Assembly: GCF_901827205.1 (NCBI RefSeq)
Contig: NZ_LR594675.1
Coordinates: 6,132,001 to 6,196,000 of the forward strand
Length of the DNA stretch: 64,000 nucleotides
Source of the DNA: Variovorax sp. PBS-H4
Lineage (GTDB): Bacteria; Pseudomonadota; Gammaproteobacteria; Burkholderiales; Burkholderiaceae_C
Direction: 5' to 3'
Made by a program: the position numbers and the translations under genes. Positions 26,314 through 33,427 of the stretch are shown here, piece by piece. Under the pieces are notes generated by a model. That model worked only from the letters and a program-made list of their open reading frames with translations. It was not told the DNA's origin and searched no databases. The number at the start of each line of letters is the position of its first letter. Position 1 is the stretch's first letter.

Positions 26314-26940
26314 ATGCAACCCCTGATCGATGCCCTGATCTTCATCGTCGACGACGATGCCAGCGTGCGCGAGGCGCTGGCCTGGCTGCTGCGCTCGCGC
26401 CGGCTGGTGAGCGAGCAATACGCGAGTGCGGAGGACTTCGAGCTGCGCCTGGCCGAGGGTCCGCTGGCCGATCAACCGCACTGCCTGTTGCTGGACGTGC
26501 GCATGCCGGGCATGAGCGGACTGGTGCTGTTCGACCGCCTGGCCGAGCGCGGCTTGCTCGAAGTGATGCCGGTGATCTTCCTGACCGGCCATGCCGATGT
26601 GCCCACCGCCGTCGATGCGGTAAAGCGCGGCGCTTTCGACTTCTGCGAGAAGCCCTTCTCGGACAACGCGCTGGTCGATCGCATCGAGCATGCCCTCGGC
26701 GCCTCGCTGCGCGCGGTGGAGGCGCAGCGCGCGCGCCAGCTGCTGATGCGCCGCGTCGAAGAGCTCACCGAGCGCGAGCGCGACGTGATGCGGCGCGTCG
26801 TCGAGGGCCTGCCCAACAAGCTGATCGCCGACCAGCTTTCGATCAGTGTGCGGACCGTGGAAGTGCACCGGGCACGGGTGTTCGAGAAGATGGAGGTGAA
26901 GTCGGCCGTGGAGCTTGCGAATCTGTTGAGAGACGTTTGA
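26314..26940 (+). CDS. FixJ/NarL-type response regulator
   Basis: A 208-aa regulator. The receiver has the acidic pocket VDDDAS, phosphoacceptor Asp61 (LLLDVRMPGMSG), Thr in FLTGHAD and Lys in CEKPFSDN. A LuxR-type helix-turn-helix follows (about 140-200, LTERERDVMRRVVEGLPNK, then SISVRTVEVHRARVFEKM). It lies 34 nt after the histidine kinase and is its obvious partner. ATG 26314 is used, with a TTG just before it. Targets are unknown. Confidence 0.92.
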   Translation: MQPLIDALIFIVDDDASVREALAWLLRSRRLVSEQYASAEDFELRLAEGPLADQPHCLLLDVRMPGMSGLVLFDRLAERGLLEVMPVIFLTGHADVPTAVDAVKRGAFDFCEKPFSDNALVDRIEHALGASLRAVEAQRARQLLMRRVEELTERERDVMRRVVEGLPNKLIADQLSISVRTVEVHRARVFEKMEVKSAVELANLLRDV

Positions 26941-26992
26941 GCACGAGCCTTGGAACCGAACCGGCCTGCTGGTCACACAGGCTGGTGCGCTC

Positions 26993-27020
26993 TGCGTCGC
27001 TTTCGCAAGTCATGCGTCGC
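26993..27020 (+). promoter_or_regulatory. Direct repeat TGCGTCGC upstream of the orphan gene
   Basis: TGCGTCGC occurs at 26993-27000 and again at 27013-27020, a 20-nt period or about two helical turns, 40-70 nt before the possible starts of the next gene. Such spacing fits a dimer-of-dimers regulator site. No known consensus is matched. Confidence 0.3.
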
Positions 27021-27066
27021 GGCGCACGCAACCATTTCTCAACACATCGTCAAGAAAGAATGACCC

Positions 27067-28395
27067 GTGACCCCCAGTTCCAGCACCACGCCCAACCGCA
27101 CCCCTCCAGGGTCGCCGCGGATTACGCTTCGAGCGCCGCCCAATACGCCGCGCCGCATTTCGAAAGTGCTGGCCCTGTCGATGGGCTACCCCGGCGCGCC
27201 AACTCTGGCCGTGCTCTCGATAGGAGGTCCCAGCGACACCCTGGTCCGGCATTGGCAAGATGCTGCCATCGTCTCGGAGTGGAATTTCTGCGCAATCGAG
27301 GTGGGCGAAGAAGCGGCCTCCGACACCGAACTGCCCGAACTGCTGCGTGCACATGTGCCGGAAGGCACGCATCTGTACCTCGCACAGCGCGATGCGAAGG
27401 TTTCCATCGGAGAGATTGAGGATGTGCGGGAGGTCCTGGACCGGCTGGAGATTTGCTTGGCTTCGGACGAAGCCTTGAACGCCGACGACGTTCGCAGCTG
27501 GAATCTTCCTCTGCTCGACGAGCTCGTGCCTTCAGGGCATGTCGGGTCCGATGACGAGGACATTGCCGCGGTGAAGCAACGGCTGGCGGAAAACGAGGCG
27601 ACTTCCCTTGAACTGAGGGCGGAGATCGGGCAGCTTCACGCGATCATTCTGGCCATGCGAAACGCTGGCGCCGACCCGGGAGAAGGGGAACACACGCAGC
27701 CCACCTTCGTGAACGATTTCAACGAACTCCAGTTCTCGAAGCATTGGCAGTCGGTAGCAGGCACCCCGGGCGCAAGGGCCGTGCAGAAGACGATCACGGA
27801 GATCTACTACCTGGATGAACCGACGCAAAGCCATGTAGAGGGCCTCCTGCACACGCTTCTTCCCGGCATGCGCGACGACCCGGGCGCGCTACGGTCGGTA
27901 CTGAATGCTGCAGAGAAGCAGACCACCGGCAAGAACTGCCTGTTCGCGCTTTCGAAGATGTGCATCGCGTATATGGAACACCGCGTCGCCTCGGGTGGAC
28001 TCGACGACACACCGCTGCTTGCGCTCGACTATGCCCGTTGCGTGCAGCGGCACAAGCTGCTGGAGGACGCCTACGCGAGCACGCTGGAAACGGTGCGAGC
28101 TTCGGAAGGGCGGACCTCAGCGCTTGAAATCGAAGTCTCGCTGGCTTTCGAAGACGCCCTGATCGCTGTATTGCGCGACGGCGGCAAGCGCGGGGTGTCT
28201 CTGCACAAGGGTGTCATGACGCAGGGACAAGCTGTGGCTGCCGATACCGTCCAGGCGGCATGGCAGGACATGTTGCAACGCGGAAACGCGGGCTTCCAGG
28301 ATTTCCTGGCCCATTGGACTCCCTGGCAGACGTGGGTCAGTCGCCGCCAGGCGCGGCTGGCCGCAGAACGCAAATCACAGCACCCGATGAACTAG
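27067..28395 (+). CDS. Orphan acidic protein, 442 aa, unrecognised
   Basis: I do not recognise this protein. The first 35 residues are Ser/Thr/Pro-rich and basic (VTPSSSTTPNRTPPGSPR), followed by a mostly helical, acidic body with no membrane helix or known motif. A possible coiled coil lies near 165-200 (AAVKQRLAENEATSLELRAEIG). Its codon use is less G+C-biased than its neighbours. A polar Ser/Thr/Pro-rich N-terminus is often seen in type III effectors, but no secretion genes are nearby. The GTG at 27067 has no good Shine-Dalgarno; ATG 27181 (MGYPGAPTL) is a realistic alternative start. Confidence 0.6.
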   Translation: MTPSSSTTPNRTPPGSPRITLRAPPNTPRRISKVLALSMGYPGAPTLAVLSIGGPSDTLVRHWQDAAIVSEWNFCAIEVGEEAASDTELPELLRAHVPEGTHLYLAQRDAKVSIGEIEDVREVLDRLEICLASDEALNADDVRSWNLPLLDELVPSGHVGSDDEDIAAVKQRLAENEATSLELRAEIGQLHAIILAMRNAGADPGEGEHTQPTFVNDFNELQFSKHWQSVAGTPGARAVQKTITEIYYLDEPTQSHVEGLLHTLLPGMRDDPGALRSVLNAAEKQTTGKNCLFALSKMCIAYMEHRVASGGLDDTPLLALDYARCVQRHKLLEDAYASTLETVRASEGRTSALEIEVSLAFEDALIAVLRDGGKRGVSLHKGVMTQGQAVAADTVQAAWQDMLQRGNAGFQDFLAHWTPWQTWVSRRQARLAAERKSQHPMN

Positions 28396-28410
28396 GACAC
28401 GGCCAGACCA

Positions 28411-28448
28411 AGGGCATGGCAGGCCCGGCGACGCCGGGCCGATGCCCA
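28411..28448. terminator. Long GC-rich hairpin between convergent genes
   Basis: GGCCCGGCG-A-CGCCGGGCC at 28422-28440 is extended by GGGCAT/ATGCCC outside it (28412-28417 with 28442-28447). It lies between the orphan gene and the leftward OmpA-like gene. There is no T-run, so it may block transcripts or protect 3' ends rather than be a classical intrinsic terminator. Confidence 0.55.
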
Positions 28449-28465
28449 TGCATCGAGCCTTCATC

Positions 28466-29119
28466 TCAGCCCTGCGGCCGCTCACCCACGTAGATCTCCA
28501 CCCGCCGGTTCTGCGCGCGCCCCGCATCGCTGCTGTTGTCCGCGATCGGCTCGCGCGAACCGCGGCCTTCGATGCGGAAGGCCTGCTGCGGCACGCCGCG
28601 CGCGATCAGATAGTCGCGCGTGCTCGCCGCGCGCTCCACCGACAGCGGGTTGTTGATGGCATCGGTGCCGGTGCTGTCGGTGTGGCCGATGATGCGCACC
28701 TCGGCGTTGGGGTTGTTGCGCAGGCCGTTCGCGAACTGGTTCAGGATGGGCACGAAGTTGGGCTTGATCGTGGAGCGGCCGGTGTCGAAGGAGACATCGC
28801 TCGGAATCGCGAGCTTGAGTTCGTTGTTCGGCGTCTGCGTGACCGCGATGCCCGTGCCCTGCGTGGCAGCCTGCATCTCGCGCTTCTGGGCTTCCATGCG
28901 CTGCGACCAGAGATAGCCGCCGAGCGCGCCGGCGGCTGCGCCCACGGCAGCGCCGGTGCCGATGGCGCGGCTGTTGCCGCCTGTTGCCGAGCCGATCGCG
29001 GCGCCGCCGAGCGCACCGACGCCGGCGCCGATGCCGGTGTTGCGCTGGGTGTCGCTCATGCCGGCGCAGCCGGACAGGACGATCGCGGCGGCGGTGGTGG
29101 CGAGGACGAATTTCTTCAT
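28466..29119 (-). CDS. OmpA-family outer-membrane lipoprotein (YiaD-like)
   Basis: A 217-aa protein. The signal ends in the lipobox LSGCAG (Cys near residue 18). A glycine-rich segment (about 28-70) with GxxxG-type helices resembles glycine-zipper motifs, then a peptidoglycan-binding OmpA C-terminal domain (about 105-215) shows SFDTGRSTIKPN, the IIGHTDSTG motif and NRRVEIYV. It should link the outer membrane to the cell wall. AAGGGT lies before ATG 29119. Resembles E. coli YiaD. Confidence 0.92.
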   Translation of the reverse strand: MKKFVLATTAAAIVLSGCAGMSDTQRNTGIGAGVGALGGAAIGSATGGNSRAIGTGAAVGAAAGALGGYLWSQRMEAQKREMQAATQGTGIAVTQTPNNELKLAIPSDVSFDTGRSTIKPNFVPILNQFANGLRNNPNAEVRIIGHTDSTGTDAINNPLSVERAASTRDYLIARGVPQQAFRIEGRGSREPIADNSSDAGRAQNRRVEIYVGERPQG

Positions 29120-29154
29120 TGGAGACCCTTCAGTCAGTGGAACAGGGCGAACCA

Positions 29155-29316
29155 TTATGGTGAGCCGCGCGTGGGCGGTTCGTCGGACGGGGGCGCTTTT
29201 TCAGTCTTGTCCGCTTCGTGCAGTTCTCCGCCTTTGCGGCCGGAGAACATCGTCCACCACACGATCAGCACCAGCACGATTCCGGCGCCGAGCGCTTCGA
29301 GCAAAATCAATCCCAT
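29155..29316 (-). CDS. Small single-helix membrane protein, 53 aa
   Basis: MGLILLEALGAGIVLVLIVW forms one membrane helix, followed by a short charged tail (GGELHEADKTEKAPPSDEPP). The start codon overlaps that of mltA on the other strand at the palindrome CATG (29314-29317). GGAG lies about 11 nt upstream, a loose Shine-Dalgarno. The sequence has the composition of a real small inner-membrane protein, but it is short and unrecognised. It ends 35 nt before the OmpA-like gene on the same strand. Confidence 0.5.
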   Translation of the reverse strand: MGLILLEALGAGIVLVLIVWWTMFSGRKGGELHEADKTEKAPPSDEPPTRGSP

Positions 29317-30463
29317 GAAATTACGACTCCGGTGGTGGGTGGTCGGGCTCGCGATCGTAGCAACGCTGGCCGGCTGTTCCGTCGGCACCCTGAAAACAGA
29401 AGCACCGGTCGCAACCGCGCCCTCGAGCCCGCCGCCGCCGGCTCGCGACCTGGGCCCGCTGACCGGTTCGCTCAATCATCCGAAAAGTCGCTGGGTGCCG
29501 GTGCCCTGGTCCGAGCTGCCCGGCTTCGAGGACGATGCATTGCATGAAGGCTGGAGCGCGATGATCACCAACTGCGCCCGCCCGAACGCCGCCTTTGCGC
29601 CGCTGTGCCGCGAAGTGCGCCAGCTGGCCCTGGCCGAAACCGAGGAGCAGCGCCAGTGGCTGCGCGAACGCCTGCAGCCCTACCGCGTGGAGCCGCTCTC
29701 GGGTCCGGGCGAAGGCAAGCTCACGAGCTATTACGAGCCGGTGTTCGAGGCCTCGCGGCGGCCGACCGCGCAGCACACCGTGCCGCTCTACCAGGCCCCC
29801 GCCGGCCTGGTGGCGCGCCGCCCGTGGTTCACGCGCCAGGAGATCGACACGCTGCCGCAGGCGCAGGCCGCGCTGCGCGGGCGCGAGATCGCGTGGCTGG
29901 CCGACCCGATCGACGTGCTGATGCTGCACATCCAGGGCTCGGGCCGCCTGCGCATCACCGAGGCCGACGGCTCGCAGCGCACCGTGCGCGTGGCCTTCTC
30001 GGCGACCAACGAGCAGCCGTATCGCAGCGTGCAGCAGTGGCTGCAGAGCCAGGGCGCGACGAAGGTCAGCCTGTGGCCCGACGACACGAAGCAATGGGTG
30101 GCGCAGAACCCGCAGCGCCTGTCGCAGCTGTTGTGGAGCAATCCGCGCTACGTCTTCTTCCGCGAGGAGCCGCTGCCCGACATCGACGCTGCCGCCGGCC
30201 CGGTCGGCGCGCAGGGCGTGCCGCTCACCGCAGGCCGTTCGATCGCGGTCGACCGCGACAGCATTCCCTACGGCACGCCGGTGTGGCTGGCCTCGCCCGG
30301 GCCCGCGGTGCCCCTCGCGCGGCTGGTGGTGGCGCAGGACACGGGCAGCGCCATCGTGGGCGCTGTGCGCGCCGATTTCTTCGCCGGCACCGGGCCGGAA
30401 GCCGGGCGGCTGGCGGCGCGCGTGAATCAGCCACTGCGCCTGTGGGCGTTGTGGCCGAAATGA
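29315..30463 (+). CDS. mltA: Membrane-bound lytic murein transglycosylase A
   Basis: A 382-aa lipoprotein (E. coli MltA has 365). The signal has lipobox ATLAGCS with Cys near residue 21. The MltA domain spans about 110-270 (GKLTSYYEPVFEASRR near 125), and the C-terminal 3D domain contains the catalytic Asp in VVAQDTGSAIVGAVRADFF. It cleaves peptidoglycan to 1,6-anhydro products at the outer membrane. ATG 29315 directly begins the signal peptide; no strong Shine-Dalgarno precedes it because the divergent small gene starts at the same CATG. Confidence 0.93.
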   Translation: MKLRLRWWVVGLAIVATLAGCSVGTLKTEAPVATAPSSPPPPARDLGPLTGSLNHPKSRWVPVPWSELPGFEDDALHEGWSAMITNCARPNAAFAPLCREVRQLALAETEEQRQWLRERLQPYRVEPLSGPGEGKLTSYYEPVFEASRRPTAQHTVPLYQAPAGLVARRPWFTRQEIDTLPQAQAALRGREIAWLADPIDVLMLHIQGSGRLRITEADGSQRTVRVAFSATNEQPYRSVQQWLQSQGATKVSLWPDDTKQWVAQNPQRLSQLLWSNPRYVFFREEPLPDIDAAAGPVGAQGVPLTAGRSIAVDRDSIPYGTPVWLASPGPAVPLARLVVAQDTGSAIVGAVRADFFAGTGPEAGRLAARVNQPLRLWALWPK

Positions 30464-30473
30464 CAGCGAGCAG

Positions 30474-30491
30474 CGGGCGCAAGCGCGCCCG
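30474..30491 (+). terminator. Hairpin after mltA
   Basis: CGGGCGC-AAGC-GCGCCCG forms a perfect 7-bp stem 10 nt after the mltA stop. No T-run follows, so intrinsic termination would be weak. Confidence 0.45.
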
Positions 30492-30585
30492 GCATCCACC
30501 GCGCAGCTGACTTGGTGGCGTCATATTGAACTTTTAGCGTATCGGGGTTTACGCAACAACCGTTTCCCCACTGAAAGATTCGCGC

Positions 30586-32847
30586 ATGACTGCCAAGCCC
30601 CGCCATGACGTCCTCCCCATCGACCCGGACGACATCGGCCACAACACCAGCCCCAACCCCTCCTTCAACGACCTGCTCGCGTCTCGCCTGAGCCGCCGCC
30701 ACCTGTTCGGCCTGGGCGTCGGCACTGCCGGCACTGCTTTGCTGCAGGCCTGCGGCGGCGGCGGCAGCAACGGCTTCCCGGTGTTGCCGCCCGCACCGGC
30801 CCCGGCACCCGCGCCCGCGCCGGCTCCTGCACCGGCCCCGGCACCGGCACCGGCCGCGCCGAAGCTCGGGTTCAACGCCGTCTCCAAGAGCCTTGCCGAC
30901 GTCGTCACGGTCCCGGCGGGCTACACCGCGACCGTGCTGTACCGCCTCGGCGATCCAATCGCGGCCGGCGTGCCGGCCTACGCCAACGACGGCACCGATG
31001 CACCCCACACCTACGACCGCCGTGCCGGCGACCACCACGACGGGATGACCTTCTTCGGCATGGACGCTTCGGGCAAGTGGGCGCCGGCCAGCGCCGCGCG
31101 CGGCCTGCTGGCGATGAACCACGAAGCCATCACGCCACTCTTCCTGCACCCGGCCGGCCAGACCACCACCGGCACCGGCAATGCGCAAGTGCGCACCGTT
31201 GCCGACGAAGTGCTGCGCGAGTTCTACCTGCACGGCGTGAGCGTGATCGAGGTCAACAAGGGCGCGAGTGCCTGGAGCTACAAGCAGGATTCCGCCTTCA
31301 ACCGCCGGGTCCACACGCTGACCGAGATGGCCTTCTCCGGCCCAGCCGCCAAGACCGGCCACCTGGCGACCCGGTTCTCCCCCGACGGCAGCATGACCCG
31401 CGGCACGCTGAACAACTGCGCCAACGGCACCACGCCCTGGGGCACCTACCTCACATGCGAGGAGAACTGGGCCGGCTACTTCCGCCGCATCGCCGCCACC
31501 GACAACCCGAACCGCACCGCCAGGGAGATCGCCAGCTTCAACCGCTACGGCGTTGCCGGCACCGGCCGCGAACTGTGGGCCACCGTCACGCCCGACACCA
31601 CCGACGGCCTCTACGGCCGCTGGAATACGCAGGTGGTCGGCGCCGCCGCTGCCGACGACTTCCGCAACGGCGCCAACACCTACGGCTGGGTGGTCGAGAT
31701 CGACCCTTTCGCGCCTGGCAGCACGCCGAAGAAGCGCACCGCGCTCGGCCGCATGGGCCACGAAGGCGCCTGCCTTGGGCCGGTGACTGTCGGCAAGCCC
31801 CTCGTCTGGTACATGGGCGACGATTCGCGCAACGAGTACATCTACAAGTTCGTCTCGACGAAGAGCTGGGACGCGGCTGACATCAACGGTGGCCTGGCCG
31901 CCGGCGACAAGTACATGGATGACGGCCGGCTCTACGTCGCGAAGTTCAACGCCGACGGCACCGGCGCGTGGCTGGAGCTCAAGCTCGGCGTCAACGGCAT
32001 CACCTCGAGCAACACGGCCTACGCCTTCGCCGACGCAGCCGACGTGGTGATCAACGCGCGCCTCGCGGCCGATGCGGCCGGCGCCACCAAGATGGACCGC
32101 CCCGAGTGGACGGCCGTCAATCCGAAGACCGGCGAGGTGTACGTCACCCTCACCAACACCAATGCGGCCTCGCGTCCGATCACCGCCACCGACGCTGCCA
32201 ACCCGCGCTTCTACAACGACCCGAAGGGCGCCGCCGCCACCGCGCAGACCGGCAACCCCAATGGGCACATCGTGCGCTTCTCCGACGACAACGGCGACCC
32301 CGCCGCGCTGAGCTTCAAGTGGGACGTGTACCTGTTCGGCGCGCGTGCAGGCGCATCCGCCGACATCAATCTTTCGGGCCTGGTCGCCGACAACGACTTC
32401 TCCAGCCCGGACGGCATGTGGTTCAGCCAGGCGACCGGCGGGCTGATGTGGCTGGAGACCGACGACGGCGCCTACACCGATGTCACCAACTGCATGCTGC
32501 TTGCTGCCGTCCCGGGCAAGGTTGGCGACGGCGCGGCCAGGACCATCACGAACGTCGATGGTTCCACCACCCGGCAGCAGGCGACTTTCGTCGGCAAGGC
32601 ACCGGGCACCGACGGCCTGCGTCGCTTCCTGGTGGGTCCCAAGGACTGCGAGATCACCGGCATCGCCGAGTCGGGCGACGGCCGCGCGCTGTTCGTCAAC
32701 ATCCAGCATCCGGGCGAGACCACGCCGGCAGCCAACATCACCACGCCGGCGCAGTTCGGCAGCCACTGGCCGGAGGGCGGCAATGCCCGCCCGCGCTCTG
32801 CCACGGTGGTGATCACCAAGGACGACGGCGGCATCGTCGGACTGTGA
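30586..32847 (+). CDS. PhoX-family (DUF839) exported phosphatase
   Basis: A 753-aa protein. A twin-arginine signal (SRRHLFGLGVGTAGTALLQACG, about residues 36-57) ends with a Cys-Gly-Gly that may also act as a lipobox. A proline-alanine linker (about 68-91) follows, and then the PhoX/DUF839 domain with MNHEAITP, GTYLTCEENW, the YMGDDSRNEYIYKF segment and SPDGMWF. PhoX enzymes are Ca/Fe-dependent alkaline phosphatases exported by Tat. I see no clear Pho box upstream. ATG 30586 is the first in frame with a normal Tat n-region. Confidence 0.9.
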   Translation: MTAKPRHDVLPIDPDDIGHNTSPNPSFNDLLASRLSRRHLFGLGVGTAGTALLQACGGGGSNGFPVLPPAPAPAPAPAPAPAPAPAPAPAAPKLGFNAVSKSLADVVTVPAGYTATVLYRLGDPIAAGVPAYANDGTDAPHTYDRRAGDHHDGMTFFGMDASGKWAPASAARGLLAMNHEAITPLFLHPAGQTTTGTGNAQVRTVADEVLREFYLHGVSVIEVNKGASAWSYKQDSAFNRRVHTLTEMAFSGPAAKTGHLATRFSPDGSMTRGTLNNCANGTTPWGTYLTCEENWAGYFRRIAATDNPNRTAREIASFNRYGVAGTGRELWATVTPDTTDGLYGRWNTQVVGAAAADDFRNGANTYGWVVEIDPFAPGSTPKKRTALGRMGHEGACLGPVTVGKPLVWYMGDDSRNEYIYKFVSTKSWDAADINGGLAAGDKYMDDGRLYVAKFNADGTGAWLELKLGVNGITSSNTAYAFADAADVVINARLAADAAGATKMDRPEWTAVNPKTGEVYVTLTNTNAASRPITATDAANPRFYNDPKGAAATAQTGNPNGHIVRFSDDNGDPAALSFKWDVYLFGARAGASADINLSGLVADNDFSSPDGMWFSQATGGLMWLETDDGAYTDVTNCMLLAAVPGKVGDGAARTITNVDGSTTRQQATFVGKAPGTDGLRRFLVGPKDCEITGIAESGDGRALFVNIQHPGETTPAANITTPAQFGSHWPEGGNARPRSATVVITKDDGGIVGL
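30789..30859 (+). repeat. Pro-Ala coding microsatellite in phoX
   Basis: CCGGCACC-like six-base units repeat about 12 times and encode an alternating Pro-Ala linker between the Tat signal and the enzyme domain. The tract is likely to vary in length between strains by slippage in multiples of six, which keeps the frame. Confidence 0.85.
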
Positions 32848-33321
32848 TCAGGACGGCGCCGCCGGCAACGGCAGCGCCGTCTTGTAGCGCACCTGCTTGA
32901 GCGCAAAGCTCGAGCGGATCTTCTCGATGCCCGCGATGGGCGTCAGCTGCTCGAGGATGAACTTCTCGAGCGCTGCGATGTCGGCCACGGCGACCCGGAT
33001 CAGGTAGTCGCTGTCGCCGGTCATCAGGTAGCACTCCATCACCTCGTCGTGCTCGGCGATGCGCTGCTCGAAATCGGCCAGCGACTGCTTGCTCTGCGTG
33101 CGCAGGCTGATCGAGATGAACACATTCAGCCCGAGTCCCAGCGCGGCGGCATCGGCCAGCGCCACGTAGCGCTGGATCACGCCGCCCGCCTCCAGCGCCT
33201 TCACCCGTGCGAGGCAGGGAGAGGGCGAGAGATGGACACGGCGCGCCAGCTCCACATTGGTCAAGGCGCCGTCGCGCTGAAGTTCGTCGAGGATGCGCAG
33301 GTCGATAACGTCCGGTTGCAT
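32848..33321 (-). CDS. Lrp/AsnC family transcriptional regulator
   Basis: A 157-aa regulator. The N-terminal helix-turn-helix (LDELQRDGALTNVELARRV, then HLSPSPCLARVKALE) is followed by a RAM ligand-binding domain (about 65-145, including the YLMTGDSDYLIRV segment). It diverges from a solitary AceE paralogue with a 106-nt spacer, the arrangement of mdeR in Pseudomonas putida. It therefore probably controls that gene in response to an amino acid. Its stop abuts that of phoX at the palindrome TGATCA. Confidence 0.92.
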   Translation of the reverse strand: MQPDVIDLRILDELQRDGALTNVELARRVHLSPSPCLARVKALEAGGVIQRYVALADAAALGLGLNVFISISLRTQSKQSLADFEQRIAEHDEVMECYLMTGDSDYLIRVAVADIAALEKFILEQLTPIAGIEKIRSSFALKQVRYKTALPLPAAPS

Positions 33322-33427
33322 AAACTGCCTTGAATTGCCCGAATTGCGGCATCTTATGCTGCACCAGAGGCTTAGCCCCTACCTGAACAGCAGCTCATTT
33401 CGCGAATCGCGGCCTAAAGTGCGGCTG

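Noticed and set aside
26995..27030. PIP box (TTCGC-N15-TTCGC) of a Hrp-type III regulon before the 27-kb orphan
   Set aside because: TTCGC occurs at 27002 but the position 15 nt later reads GCGCA. The other orphan also has no such pair upstream.
30510..30585. Pho box upstream of the PhoX-type gene
   Set aside because: GCGTCATATTG resembles the first half of a Pho box, but the second half 11 nt on (AACTTTT) does not match CTGTCA.
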